From contig NZ_JAEQNC010000001.1 in assembly GCF_016722925.1 (NCBI RefSeq), positions 124,001 to 188,000 of the forward strand: a DNA stretch of 64,000 nt. Reading direction: 5' to 3'. The position numbers and the translations under genes are program-made. Under the pieces are notes generated by a model. It had not been told where the DNA came from and did not search any database. It saw only the letters and a program-made list of their open reading frames with translations. The DNA is from Phytoamicus setariae. GTDB lineage: Bacteria > Pseudomonadota > Alphaproteobacteria > Rhizobiales > Rhizobiaceae. Positions 1 through 10,613 of the stretch are shown here, piece by piece (position 1 is the first letter of the stretch; every line of letters begins with the position of its first letter).

Positions 1-1
1 G

Positions 2-3000
2 ACCACGCGCAATCATTACCGCACGGCAATCGAGAAAACGGCGCGCCGCTCGGATAAATCCGAAATCGAGGTCGCTAAGCTCGCGCTTGAATTTGCTGCC
101 CGTGAGTCCGCCATGCCGGACACTGACCCTGCAAGGCGGCAGGCCAATGTCGGCTACTACCTGGTCGGGGTTGGTGTTTCAGCCCTCAGGCGCGCCGCCG
201 GCTATCGAACACCTGTCTTGCAGCGAGTGGAGTCTGCCGCGCGACGCGCTGGCGTTGCCACCTTGATGGTGCCCGTCGCGCTGATGGCGCTGGCGATGGT
301 CGGTTTCGCTTCCTGGATGCTGAGCTTCCTGGCGCTGGATGTCATTGAAAACCTAGTGCTTAGCCTCGTCTTTGCGCCGCTTGCCTGGGAGGTCGCTTCC
401 GCGATCTTTCGCAGCATCGTCTTCGCACTACTGCCACCATCGTTTTTGCCGGGTTACGAGTTCAAGAGCGGCATACCACAGACTGTACGGACCATGGTCG
501 TCATCCCGTGCTTGCTGACCGACCGGGATGCCATCGCGGCATTGGTGCGAAATCTGGAGATCCACTATCTCGCCAACCCCGATGACAATATTTGCTTTGC
601 GCTGTTAAGCGATTGGCCTGATGCCGAACAGGAGGAAGCGGAGGACGACAAGGAGCTTCTGGCGTTTGCGGAAGCCGAGATCGACCGGATTGCCTATAAA
701 TACCTGACGGCCGGCCCCCGACGTTTCTTTCTGCTGCATCGTCGCCGACTGTTCAACAAGGCCGAAAGCGTATGGATGGGCTGGGAGCGAAAGCGCGGCA
801 AGCTGCATGAGCTGAACCTGCTTTTGAACGGCGAACAGGACACCACCTTCGTCGGCCACCATGAGGATCTGCCGACAGGCATCCAGTATATCCTGACACT
901 TGATTCCGATACCCGACTTCCCCGGGATTCGGCCCGAAAGCTTATTGGAAAACTGGCGCACCCGCTGAATGCTCCGGTGGTCGACGCGGAGACCGGAAGG
1001 GTTACCGAGGGTTACGGCATCCTGCAGCCGCGCATCACGCCATCGCTGACGACCGGCGACGAGGCATCCGTTTTCCAGCGGATATTCTCCCAGGACTGCG
1101 GCCTCGATCCCTATGTTTTTGCAGTATCCGATCTCTATCAGGACCTGTTTGGTGAGGGTTCGTATACAGGCAAGGGGCTCTATCACATCAGCGCCTTCTC
1201 CGAGGCACTGGAAGGGCGGATCGACGAGAATACGGTGCTGAGCCATGATCTTCTGGAAGGGTCTTTTGCGCGCTGCGCGCTTGTCAGCGACGTGACCTTT
1301 GTCGAAGATTTTCCGGTCCGCTATGAGGTGGAGCTGTCAAGACAGCATCGCTGGGCACGCGGCGACTGGCAGCTCCTGCCGATGATCTTTGACAGAAATA
1401 ACGGGCTGGGTGCGCTCGCAAGATTGAAAATGCTGGACAATCTGCGTCGGTCGCTGATGCCCGTCATCTGGCTGGTGGCGTCAATGCTGGGCTGGTGCCT
1501 GCTTTCACCGCCGGCTGCGGCTTTTTGGCAATTGGTCCTGATCGGAAGCACTTTTGCCGCGACGCTGCTATCGCTGCTGACCGGGCTCGCTCCCCAGCAA
1601 CGGGATGTCACGCCATGGCGCCATCTCAAGACGATTCTGGCCGAATGCATAGATGCCCTGGCCCAGATCGGCCTCCTCATCGCGTTCATGATCCACAACG
1701 CGATCACCATGATCGATGCGATCGTCAGAACGGCCTATCGTCTGTTCATCAGCCGCCGGCACCTGCTGGAGTGGCTGACGGCTGAGGATGCGCATGCTGC
1801 AAGACCGAATGGCGTCGGCGACTACTACAGGATGATGGCGCTGTCGCTGGTGGCTGCGGTGGTGCTTTTTGCCATCGTCGCGCTGGTCAACCCGGCCAAC
1901 GCCATAGTGGCTGGCATTTTCACCCTGATTTGGCTGATAGCGCCGGGGCTTGCCTGGTGGGTCAGCCAGTCGGAAGTGAATGAGGACTGCCTGGTAATCT
2001 CCCAGGAAGATACCAATGCGCTGCGCGCCATCGCCAGGCGCACTTGGCATTATTTCGAAACGTTTGTCAGCGCCGAGCACAATTACCTGCCGCCCGACAA
2101 TTTTCAGGAAGTGCCGATCCCCTATGTAGCCCATCGCACTTCACCGACCAATATCGGACTTTATCTGATCTCGACGATCACGGCTCGCGATATGGGATGG
2201 ATCAGTTTCAATGAAGCGATCGAGAGGGTTGAGCAAACCATCGCGACGGTCGAGAGGATGGACAAGCACAAGGGCCATTTATTCAATTGGTACGACACGA
2301 AATCGATGGCGACACTTTCGCCCCGCTACATTTCGTCCGTGGATAGCGGCAACCTCGCCAGCCACCTCGTAGTGGTTTCATCGAGCCTGAGGGAATGGGC
2401 TGCCGCCCCCGCCGTCCATCTGTTGGGAGATGCCCGCGGGATTGGCGACACCGTGCAGATCGTCCGTGAAACGCTGGCCCGCGTTCCCGACAACCGCCGC
2501 AACATCAGGCCGCTTCGACGTCGTTTGGAGGAACGGCTGGAAGGATTTGTGGCCGCACTGCAATCCAATCTCGAAACCCCGCAATTCGCTCCCGTCCGCT
2601 CTATCGGATTGTCCGTCATAGCCCGTGAAATCGAAGCGTTGGTGAAGGATCTGCATGGGGAGCTTGCAAGTTCTGCTACCGGGTGGCTGACAGAATGGGC
2701 AGCCAAGCTGCACAGGGTTTGCGAGGCCCACTTCGGCGATGCGGTTTTCGACCGCGACCAGACGGAGGTCTTGCGGGAGCGTCTGCTGGAGCTGGGCGAG
2801 CGTGCAAGGGCTCTGGCCTTCGCCATGGATTTTGCCTTTCTCTTCAATTCGGAACGCCGCCTTCTGTCGATCGGCTACCAGTATGAAGACGCCAAGCTCG
2901 ATGAGGCCTGTTACGATCTCCTGGCCTCGGAGGCGCGGCTGACAAGCTTGTTCGGAATCGCCAAGGGCGACCTGCCGAGCGAACACTGGTTTCGCCTTGG

Positions 3001-6000
3001 TCGTCCGGTCACATCGGTGAAAGGGCAGGCGGTCCTGGTCTCGTGGGCAGGCTCGATGTTCGAGTATCTGATGCCGGCTATCGTCATGCACGAGCGGCAA
3101 GGCGGCATCCTCAACCAGTCAGACAGGCTCTCCATCGTCGGGCAGATGGTATATGCCAGTGGCAAGCGTTTGCCGTGGGGCGTTTCGGAATCCGCCTATA
3201 ACGCGCGCGACCGCGAACTGAATTATCAATATACGAATTTCGGAGTGCCCGCACTCGGGCTCAAGCGCAACATTGCCGCCAATGTGGTGATCGCGCCCTA
3301 CTCGACCGGTCTTGCGAGCCAGTTCTATCCCAAAGAGGCTGTCGCCAACTACGAGCGGCTGCAGGCTCTCGGAGCGCTGGGAATCTATGGTTACTATGAC
3401 GCCGTGGACTTCACCGAGAGCCGCATACCGGAAGGCCGGGATTGTGCCGTGGTGCAGAACTACATGGCGCATCATCAGGGCATGACGATCACCGCAATCG
3501 GCAATGCCGTGCACAATGGTCTGCTGCGAGATCGCTTTCACAGCGATCCGGTGATCGAGGCTGCCGAACTTCTCCTCCAGGAAAAAGCGCCACGCGACTT
3601 CGTGGCAGTCGTCAAGGTCGAGCTCGGCGATGGCCGGCCAGACACGCTCCGGGCGGGATTGGGCCAGAAATATCGGCTGGTCGAAGATCCATTGAACACC
3701 AAGCGCGCCGTATCGCTGCTTTCCAACGGCCATTATGCGCTGATGGTCACTGCCACCGGCTCGGGTTACTCGATGTGGAACGGTCAGGCTGTGACGCGCT
3801 GGAAGCCCGATCCCACCTCGGATGATTGGGGCAGCTATGTCTTTCTGCGCGACGTTGCAGATGGCAACTGGTGGTCGGCGACTGCCGGACCGAAGCAGGG
3901 GCCTGACGAGGTGTCGCGCGCGATATTCTCTGATGAGAAGGCGGAGTTTCGCAAGAAAGTTGGAGACATCGAGTCTCGGCTCGAAATCCTGGTCGCAACC
4001 GAATCGGATGCTGAAGCCAGGCGGCTGACCATCAAAAACACTGGCGAAATCGATCGTTACATCGAAGTGACATCGTTTGGTGAACTCGTGCTGGCGTTTC
4101 CCGACAGCGACGCAGCCCACCCGGTCTTTTCGAAAATGTTCGTCAAAACGGAAATATCCGAGGATGGCGACGTCATCTATGCAAGACGCAACAAGCGGTC
4201 GCCAGACGAGCCGGACATAGAGGTTGCCCATCTCGTCACCGGCGCGGGCAGAAGCAGGCGAACCGAAGCCGAGACGGACCGGCGGGCCTTCATCGGCCGG
4301 GGAAGGGAACTGGCCAACGCGCTGGCGTTCGAGGGCGAGGCGCCATTGCAGGGGCATCAGGGGTTCACACTGGATCCGATCTTCTCGCTGCGGCGGGTGC
4401 TGCGCATACCGTCCGGCCGGGAGGCGTCTGTCACCTTCTGGACAATCGCCGCGCCAAACCGTCCCGAAGTCGAGCGCGCCGTCGAGCGTTGCCGCCATGT
4501 GGAGTGTTTCAACCATGAAAGCCGTCATGCCTGGACACGTTCGCAAGTGCAGATCCGGCATCTGGATACCACCCACGAGGAAGCGCTGATTTTCCAACGC
4601 ATCGCCGCCTTCCTGATCTACCCTGATATGCGCCTCAGGCAGGTGCAGACTGGCGGGCAGGTGGGCGAAGCGCCGCAATCAGCGCTTTGGCCGCTTTCGA
4701 TTTCGGGCGACTTCCCCATTTTTGCACTTCGCATAGATAACGACGTCGATCTGCCGATCATTCAGAAGGCGTTCCGTATGCAGGAATACCTGCGCGGGCG
4801 CGGCGTCATTTCCGATCTCGTCATCATCAACGAGCGTGGCTCGACCTATGCCCAGGACGTTCAGCATGCCATCGATTTCATGTGCGAGAACGCCCGGCGT
4901 CGGGGGCTGTCGTCAGGCCCCGCGCAGCACATTTTCTCGGTTCGCAGAGACCTGATTGACGATGATGCCTATGAAGCTCTGATGGGCGCGGCGCGCATTG
5001 TGCTGCATACACGCAATGGCGCCATATTAGAGCAGATAGACAGGCTCGAACGCATCTATGATAGCGAGGCTGCGGCCGGAAGGCCGGAATCGATTGCCGC
5101 GGCCCGCCGTCGCGCGATCGCCAGGCCTGCAACTTCCGCGCTCGAAACTGCCGCGGATGCCGGCGGCGATCTGGAATTCTGGAACGGTTACGGTGGTTTT
5201 GATGCTGATGGCAGGGACTATGTCATTCGCCTGAGGGGCGGCCAGGCAACGCCCCATCCATGGGTCAATGTCATCTCCAACGGCACTTTTGGTTTCCATG
5301 TGTCGGCGGAGGGCGCGGGATTTACCTGGAGCACCAATTCGCGCGACTATCAGCTCACACCCTGGAGCAATGACCCGGTCAGCAATCGTCCGGGCGAGGG
5401 TTTCTACATCCATGACCTCGACCGCCGCACGATGCTCTCACCCTTCCCAGCCCTGTCGGCCGATCCGGCGATCCTGCATGAAACCCGGCATGGTCCCGGC
5501 TACTCGACATTTTCCTCGACCGTTGGCGATTTGGCCATCGAGATGACGCAGATTGTCGCGCCCCGCGATCCCGCCAAGCTGATCCGTCTGAAGATCGCCA
5601 ATCGCGGATCGGCTCCGAGGAATTTCAGGATTTATGGATATGTGGAATGGGTACTGGGAAACAATCGAGCTAAGACAGCTCCCCACATCAAGAGCTGGCA
5701 TAGCGAAGACACCAACGCCTTGATGGCCTCTAACCCCTTCAGTGTCGAGAATTCGGAGCGCGTTGCGTTCCTCGCATCGAGCGCGGCCCTTTCATCCCAC
5801 ACCATCAACCGCATGGAGTTTCTGGGCGAAACGGGCAACAGCCTTGCGCCGGAAACAGCTGTTTCGGGTGCAGCGCTTTCCGGCACAGAGGAAAGCGGTG
5901 GCGATCCATGTGCGGCGATTGCCGTGGATGCCTCTGTCGCAGCTGGCAGTATGACAGAGGTCGTCTTCATTCTCGGCGATGTCGAGACGCAAGAGTTGGC

Positions 6001-7534
6001 CGAACCGATGATCAAGAGGCTGCTGGCGGAGGGGTTTGGACAAAGCCTGCGCGAGACTGAAAGCCAGTGGGAGGCCTTTTTTGCCACCCTGCAGGTCACG
6101 ACGCCTGATAAGGCATTCGACCGGATGGTCAATACCTGGTTGCCCTACCAGAGTCTCGCATGCCGCATTCGCGCCCGCAGCGCTTTCTATCAGGCAAGCG
6201 GCGCGTTCGGATTCCGCGACCAGTTGCAGGACACGCTCGCGCTGATGCTGCAGGATCCGGGCCTTGCTCGTGCCCAGATCCTGAACGCCGCAAGCCGTCA
6301 GTTTGTCGAGGGCGATGTGCAGCATTGGTGGTTGCCGAAGTCCGGAGCGGGCGTTCGCACGTTGATTTCGGATGACGTCGCCTGGCTGGGCTACGGGGTT
6401 GCGCACTATGTTGCCACAACCGGCGATCGCGCCATTCTCGACGAGGAAATCGCATTTCTTCAAGGCGAACCGCTGGGCGAAAAGCATGAGAGTTACATGG
6501 TGCCGACCATATCCGGTGAAGTCGGCAGCCTCTACGAACATTGCGCGCGGGCGCTCGATCTCGCCGTGCACCGCACGGGCTCGCACGGTCTGCCGCTCAT
6601 CCTCGGCGGGGACTGGAACGATGGCATGAACCGCGTCGGCATCGAAGGCCGGGGTGAGAGCACATGGCTTGGATGGTTCCTCCATAAGGCGCTTGAAGAC
6701 TTTGTCATCATTGCGCGCGAGCGGGGCGACCAGACCCGTGCCGATGCTTGGCAGAGCCATTGCATCAGCCTGAAGAAGGCCATCGAATCCGAGGCCTGGG
6801 ACGGCGAATGGTATCGTAGGGGCTATTTCGATGACGGTTCGCCCCTCGGTTCGGCCGCCAGCGAGGAATGCAGGATCGACTCGATTGCCCAGTCTTGGAG
6901 CGTGCTATCCGGGGCAGGTGATGCCAGTCGCGCCGAACAGGCAATGAACAGCGTTCTCTCACACCTCGTCGATGACACGGCCGGCATCGTCAAACTGTTT
7001 GCGCCGCCTTTCGAGCATTCCGCCAGGGATCCTGGTTACATCAAGGGCTACCCGCCCGGTGTACGCGAAAATGGCGGACAATATACGCATGCTGCAATCT
7101 GGACGACCTATGCCCTTGCGAGGCTGGGTCGAGCCGACGATGCGTGGCGGCTGTTTTCGATGCTCAACCCCGTCAATCATGCCCTGACGCGGGAGGATGC
7201 GGAGCTTTACCGTGTCGAGCCCTATGTGGTCGCGGCGGATGTCTACGGGGCGGCGGATCGCACAGGTCGGGGCGGCTGGACGTGGTATACAGGTTCGGCT
7301 GGCTGGCTCTACCGAGCTGCCGTCGAGGCGATACTCGGGATCAACAGACGGGGCGCCACACTGGTCATCCGGCCCGCGCTCCCCTCGCAATGGCCGGGCT
7401 TCAGCGCTATGCTGCAACTGGATGGCAAGCAGTTCGCGGTGGATGTGGTGCGGTCGGCCGACGGCACTCACACGGTGACCGTCAACGGAAAGGCGTCTGC
7501 CACCGGCGACGGTACATTCGAGCTTTCATCTTAA
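2..7534 (+). CDS. ndvB: Cyclic beta-1,2-glucan synthase, 5' end cut by window
   Basis: This gene makes periplasmic cyclic beta-1,2-glucan, needed for osmotic adaptation and plant interaction in rhizobia and agrobacteria. The frame is open to the left edge. The first in-frame ATG at 113 is internal, because the residues before it (TTRNHYRTAIEK...) read like the conserved body of the family. About 2510 residues are visible against roughly 2800 in full-length NdvB/ChvB, so about 300 are missing. A membrane region lies near residues 90-145. The GT84 glycosyltransferase core follows, with TLDSDTRLPRD and GKGLYHISAFSEALEG, then more membrane segments near residues 470-660. The C-terminal part is a GH94 phosphorylase-like domain with GGDWNDGMNRVG near the end; in this family it controls ring size. 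No ndvA exporter is visible in the window. Confidence 0.95.
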   Translation, partial: TTRNHYRTAIEKTARRSDKSEIEVAKLALEFAARESAMPDTDPARRQANVGYYLVGVGVSALRRAAGYRTPVLQRVESAARRAGVATLMVPVALMALAMVGFASWMLSFLALDVIENLVLSLVFAPLAWEVASAIFRSIVFALLPPSFLPGYEFKSGIPQTVRTMVVIPCLLTDRDAIAALVRNLEIHYLANPDDNICFALLSDWPDAEQEEAEDDKELLAFAEAEIDRIAYKYLTAGPRRFFLLHRRRLFNKAESVWMGWERKRGKLHELNLLLNGEQDTTFVGHHEDLPTGIQYILTLDSDTRLPRDSARKLIGKLAHPLNAPVVDAETGRVTEGYGILQPRITPSLTTGDEASVFQRIFSQDCGLDPYVFAVSDLYQDLFGEGSYTGKGLYHISAFSEALEGRIDENTVLSHDLLEGSFARCALVSDVTFVEDFPVRYEVELSRQHRWARGDWQLLPMIFDRNNGLGALARLKMLDNLRRSLMPVIWLVASMLGWCLLSPPAAAFWQLVLIGSTFAATLLSLLTGLAPQQRDVTPWRHLKTILAECIDALAQIGLLIAFMIHNAITMIDAIVRTAYRLFISRRHLLEWLTAEDAHAARPNGVGDYYRMMALSLVAAVVLFAIVALVNPANAIVAGIFTLIWLIAPGLAWWVSQSEVNEDCLVISQEDTNALRAIARRTWHYFETFVSAEHNYLPPDNFQEVPIPYVAHRTSPTNIGLYLISTITARDMGWISFNEAIERVEQTIATVERMDKHKGHLFNWYDTKSMATLSPRYISSVDSGNLASHLVVVSSSLREWAAAPAVHLLGDARGIGDTVQIVRETLARVPDNRRNIRPLRRRLEERLEGFVAALQSNLETPQFAPVRSIGLSVIAREIEALVKDLHGELASSATGWLTEWAAKLHRVCEAHFGDAVFDRDQTEVLRERLLELGERARALAFAMDFAFLFNSERRLLSIGYQYEDAKLDEACYDLLASEARLTSLFGIAKGDLPSEHWFRLGRPVTSVKGQAVLVSWAGSMFEYLMPAIVMHERQGGILNQSDRLSIVGQMVYASGKRLPWGVSESAYNARDRELNYQYTNFGVPALGLKRNIAANVVIAPYSTGLASQFYPKEAVANYERLQALGALGIYGYYDAVDFTESRIPEGRDCAVVQNYMAHHQGMTITAIGNAVHNGLLRDRFHSDPVIEAAELLLQEKAPRDFVAVVKVELGDGRPDTLRAGLGQKYRLVEDPLNTKRAVSLLSNGHYALMVTATGSGYSMWNGQAVTRWKPDPTSDDWGSYVFLRDVADGNWWSATAGPKQGPDEVSRAIFSDEKAEFRKKVGDIESRLEILVATESDAEARRLTIKNTGEIDRYIEVTSFGELVLAFPDSDAAHPVFSKMFVKTEISEDGDVIYARRNKRSPDEPDIEVAHLVTGAGRSRRTEAETDRRAFIGRGRELANALAFEGEAPLQGHQGFTLDPIFSLRRVLRIPSGREASVTFWTIAAPNRPEVERAVERCRHVECFNHESRHAWTRSQVQIRHLDTTHEEALIFQRIAAFLIYPDMRLRQVQTGGQVGEAPQSALWPLSISGDFPIFALRIDNDVDLPIIQKAFRMQEYLRGRGVISDLVIINERGSTYAQDVQHAIDFMCENARRRGLSSGPAQHIFSVRRDLIDDDAYEALMGAARIVLHTRNGAILEQIDRLERIYDSEAAAGRPESIAAARRRAIARPATSALETAADAGGDLEFWNGYGGFDADGRDYVIRLRGGQATPHPWVNVISNGTFGFHVSAEGAGFTWSTNSRDYQLTPWSNDPVSNRPGEGFYIHDLDRRTMLSPFPALSADPAILHETRHGPGYSTFSSTVGDLAIEMTQIVAPRDPAKLIRLKIANRGSAPRNFRIYGYVEWVLGNNRAKTAPHIKSWHSEDTNALMASNPFSVENSERVAFLASSAALSSHTINRMEFLGETGNSLAPETAVSGAALSGTEESGGDPCAAIAVDASVAAGSMTEVVFILGDVETQELAEPMIKRLLAEGFGQSLRETESQWEAFFATLQVTTPDKAFDRMVNTWLPYQSLACRIRARSAFYQASGAFGFRDQLQDTLALMLQDPGLARAQILNAASRQFVEGDVQHWWLPKSGAGVRTLISDDVAWLGYGVAHYVATTGDRAILDEEIAFLQGEPLGEKHESYMVPTISGEVGSLYEHCARALDLAVHRTGSHGLPLILGGDWNDGMNRVGIEGRGESTWLGWFLHKALEDFVIIARERGDQTRADAWQSHCISLKKAIESEAWDGEWYRRGYFDDGSPLGSAASEECRIDSIAQSWSVLSGAGDASRAEQAMNSVLSHLVDDTAGIVKLFAPPFEHSARDPGYIKGYPPGVRENGGQYTHAAIWTTYALARLGRADDAWRLFSMLNPVNHALTREDAELYRVEPYVVAADVYGAADRTGRGGWTWYTGSAGWLYRAAVEAILGINRRGATLVIRPALPSQWPGFSAMLQLDGKQFAVDVVRSADGTHTVTVNGKASATGDGTFELSS

Positions 7535-7617
7535 GGGGAAAGGCGAGGTGCCCGACAGGCCCTCCGCAAGCCGTGCGAAGGGCAGTATGATTTCATGGCT
7601 GAATGGGATTGTCTTTA

Positions 7618-7887
7618 TCAGTACCTGTCTTGGTACCTGTATTCAGGGTCGAAGATTACGCAGTTACCGTACTGATCCCATGTTTCGCTCTCGCATCGAG
7701 TGATCGAGCCCGTCATGCCGTAATCAAGTATTTCTCGCTCCTCAACCGAGGGGCCCCTGCCGTTGCTCAACCCATTGGGGTTGTTCGGGTCCCTATTGTT
7801 CCTGTCTGCTCCAAAACCTGCCGATGCACTGACGATGAACGTTATTGCCGCGGCCGAAGCCAGGGCTATCTTTAGAACCTTGTTCAT
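7618..7887 (-). CDS. Small exported hypothetical protein
   Basis: This is an 89-residue protein with an N-terminal signal peptide (MNKVLKIALASAAAITFIVSA, then ASAG). The mature part is polar, with an Asn/Pro-rich stretch (NNRDPNNPNG) and two cysteines near the C-terminus in CESETWDQYGNC that could form a disulfide. The start at 7887 is preceded by AGGAG at a workable distance; an ATG one codon earlier (7890) is also possible. It is convergent with ndvB and stands alone. I do not recognise a named family. The signal peptide and ribosome binding site make it more than a chance frame. Confidence 0.6.
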   Translation of the reverse strand: MNKVLKIALASAAAITFIVSASAGFGADRNNRDPNNPNGLSNGRGPSVEEREILDYGMTGSITRCESETWDQYGNCVIFDPEYRYQDRY

Positions 7888-8070
7888 CATTTGCTCCTGT
7901 AGTCAGTTCAGCCCTCCGTTTTGGCGAAGGCGCGATACTATACCCGTCGGTCCAGTGCGTCGTTTCACGATTTGTTGAGGCGTCTGAGTTCTGCGCTGGC
8001 GTTACATCGGCATATCTGCCACACAGCAAAGCAAGCGTTTGAGCTGTCAGGGAAACCCCGGTTAGCCCAG

Positions 8071-8085
8071 TTAACGGCCCGTTAA
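8071..8085. promoter_or_regulatory. CtrA-type palindrome TTAA-N7-TTAA
   Basis: TTAACGGCCCGTTAA is a perfect 15-base palindrome and matches the full CtrA recognition pattern TTAA-N7-TTAA. It lies 68 bases before the penicillin-binding protein start, in the space between that gene and the divergent small exported protein. Binding by CtrA is inferred from the pattern only. Confidence 0.45.
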
Positions 8086-8152
8086 ATCGCCACATTTAAA
8101 GTTCATCGCAAATTCTAATCATCAGACGACCACAGGCTGAAAATACGCGCGC

Positions 8153-10492
8153 ATGGCGGCAAAATCGAAGTCCGGCAAGAGAATCGAACCTTCCTTCGAT
8201 GGAGGAGGCAGGCGTGGTCGTGACGACGATTTGCGTGCCGACCCACGTGATCGCGCAACTTCCAAAACCAGCCGCGCCGCCAAGCCGACTTCGAAATCAT
8301 CGCGTTCGACGAGCCGTTCGCGAACCAAGCGGCGTTCGGGTGGCGGACTGTTTGGCTTCCTGCGCCGAGGCATCTACTGGATGCTCGTTCTCGGCCTCTG
8401 GGGCGGAATCGCCGTCGCCGGATTGCTTGTCTACTACGGCTCGCGCATGCCGAGCGCCGAAAGCTGGGCGATGCCTGACCGGCCGCCCAATATCAAGATC
8501 GTCGATGTAAACGGCAGCCTGCTCGCCAATCGCGGCTCCACAGGCGGCGAGGCAGTGCCGCTCGATTCCATGTCGCCCTATATTCCACAGGCGGTCATGG
8601 CCATCGAGGATCGGCGGTTCTATTCGCACTTCGGCGTCGATCCGATAGGTCTTTCGCGCGCCATGATGCGCAATGCCATGTCCGGCCGCATGGTGCAGGG
8701 TGGCTCGACGCTTACCCAGCAGCTCGCCAAGAACATGTTCCTGACACCGGAGCGCACGCTCGAACGCAAGGTGCAGGAACTGTTGCTCGCCTTCTGGCTC
8801 GAGAGTAAATACACCAAGGAACAGATCCTTGCGATGTACCTCAATCGGGTGTTCTTTGGCTCCAATTCCTATGGCGTGGAGGCAGCCTCCAGGCGCTACT
8901 TCAATAAATCAGCGCGAGACGTGAACCTGACCGAAGCGGCGATCTTGGCCGGCCTGCTCAAGGCTCCGTCAGCGCTTTCTCCTGCCAAGAACCCGGAAGG
9001 GGCGATGGCGCGCGCCAAGCTGGTGCTCGCTGCCATGGAGGACCAAGGTTATATCAATCACGACGAGCTGACAGCTGCACTGGACCAGAAAGCGCCGAAG
9101 GCGAAAAGCTACTGGTCGGGTGCCGAGCACTACGCCGCCGACATGGTCATGGATGAGTTGCCCGGCCTGATCGGCGAGGTGAAGGAAGATATCGTCGTCG
9201 ACACGACGATCGACAAGACCCTGGAAAAGGCGGCCGAGAAATCGATCCAGACGGCACTCGACAAGGATGGCAAGCGGCTCGGCGTTTCGCAGGCCGCTCT
9301 TGTGTCCATCGACGGAACCGGCGCGATCCGCGCCGTGGTCGGTGGCCGAGAATATGCCAAGAGCCAGTTCAATCGTGCTTTCAAGGCCAAGCGCCAGCCC
9401 GGTTCGGCCTTCAAGCCGTTCGTCTATGCCGCAGCGCTGGAGCAGGGGCTTACCCCCGGCTCGGTGCGCAATGACGCCCCGGTGCGCATCGGCAAGTGGA
9501 CGCCGGAAAACTACGACAACAAGTATCGCGGCCAGGTGACGCTCGCCAACGCGCTAGCCAATTCGCTGAACACCATTGCGGCCCAACTGGTCATGGAAGC
9601 CGGCCCGCAGAACGTCTCCAAGCTTGCCCATCGCATGGGTATCGAAACCGAATTGCAGGACAATGCCTCGATCGCGCTGGGAACCTCAGAGGTGAGCCTC
9701 GTGGAGCTGACTGCTGCTTACGCGCCATTCATGAACGGCGGATTCAAGGCGACGCCGCATGTCATCAAACGTGTGACCACGGTTTCCGGCAAAGTGCTCT
9801 ACGAGAACACCTACGATACGCCACCCAAGGTCATTTCGGAGAAGATTGCCGCCCAGATGAACATGATGATGGCCGGCGTCATCACCCGCGGCACTGGCAA
9901 GAAGGCCAAGCTCCCGGGCTGGCAGGTGGCTGGCAAGTCCGGAACCACCCAGTCCTTCCGCGATGCGTTGTTCGTGGGCTATTCGGCCAATCTGACGACC
10001 GGCGTGTGGTTCGGCAATGACGACGGCGCATCGATGAAGAAGGTTACCGGCGGCGGGCTGCCAGCGCAGACCTGGAGCGATTTCATGATCGCCGCCCACA
10101 AGGGGCTTGCGCCAGCGCCTCTGTTCGGCCTTGGTGGCGTTCAGATGCAGGATCCGGACCCGGTGGCGGGCGAGCAGCCGCAGCAGCAGCACAAAGACAC
10201 TTTGTTCGAGATGATTTCCAATGCGCTGGGCGGCGATGGCGGCAAGCCGACGCCGGAAGTTGGCGTGGGGCAGGGCGAAAGCGTCAGTGGCAACCATACC
10301 AAGGTCAATCGAGACCGCCCAGTCGTCGATGAGAGCGGTTTGCCGGCGGCAGAGATCGATGATGTAATCCGGCACTCGGATCGCGACCAGAACAACGGTC
10401 TCGTGCCGCCAATGGACGTCGGCCGGACCGGCGCAAACCCGCAGCCGAAGAAGGCCAACTCCACGCTGCTGGACGTGATTATGCAGGAGTGA
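8153..10492 (+). CDS. Class A penicillin-binding protein (PBP1A/1C family)
   Basis: This bifunctional peptidoglycan synthase of 779 residues polymerises glycan strands from lipid II and cross-links them on the periplasmic side of the inner membrane. A long basic, Ser/Arg-rich cytoplasmic tail (residues 1-70) precedes one membrane anchor (about 73-95). The GT51 transglycosylase domain has the catalytic Glu152 in IEDRRFYSHFGVDP and the conserved GGSTLTQQLAKN. The transpeptidase domain has the SxxK motif Ser418-Lys421 (PGSAFKP), SLN at 471-473 and KSGT at 595-598, so both activities look intact. A low-complexity C-terminal tail of about 120 residues follows. It is monocistronic and its promoter region carries a CtrA-type palindrome, consistent with cell-cycle control. 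Confidence 0.93.
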   Translation: MAAKSKSGKRIEPSFDGGGRRGRDDDLRADPRDRATSKTSRAAKPTSKSSRSTSRSRTKRRSGGGLFGFLRRGIYWMLVLGLWGGIAVAGLLVYYGSRMPSAESWAMPDRPPNIKIVDVNGSLLANRGSTGGEAVPLDSMSPYIPQAVMAIEDRRFYSHFGVDPIGLSRAMMRNAMSGRMVQGGSTLTQQLAKNMFLTPERTLERKVQELLLAFWLESKYTKEQILAMYLNRVFFGSNSYGVEAASRRYFNKSARDVNLTEAAILAGLLKAPSALSPAKNPEGAMARAKLVLAAMEDQGYINHDELTAALDQKAPKAKSYWSGAEHYAADMVMDELPGLIGEVKEDIVVDTTIDKTLEKAAEKSIQTALDKDGKRLGVSQAALVSIDGTGAIRAVVGGREYAKSQFNRAFKAKRQPGSAFKPFVYAAALEQGLTPGSVRNDAPVRIGKWTPENYDNKYRGQVTLANALANSLNTIAAQLVMEAGPQNVSKLAHRMGIETELQDNASIALGTSEVSLVELTAAYAPFMNGGFKATPHVIKRVTTVSGKVLYENTYDTPPKVISEKIAAQMNMMMAGVITRGTGKKAKLPGWQVAGKSGTTQSFRDALFVGYSANLTTGVWFGNDDGASMKKVTGGGLPAQTWSDFMIAAHKGLAPAPLFGLGGVQMQDPDPVAGEQPQQQHKDTLFEMISNALGGDGGKPTPEVGVGQGESVSGNHTKVNRDRPVVDESGLPAAEIDDVIRHSDRDQNNGLVPPMDVGRTGANPQPKKANSTLLDVIMQE

Positions 10493-10613
10493 CGGCGATA
10501 GGACGCCAGATCTCGGTGGAAACAAATTGCGCTACCTTATGGATCGGCTGAAAAAGCTGTAATAATTCTTGTCACAAACATTGTATTTTGGGTGGCATCG
10601 CGGTCACTAACGC

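Noticed and set aside
3119-4678. 519-codon frame opposite ndvB
   Set aside because: It is wholly inside a conserved gene, has no motif, and its composition is that of a high-GC antisense shadow.
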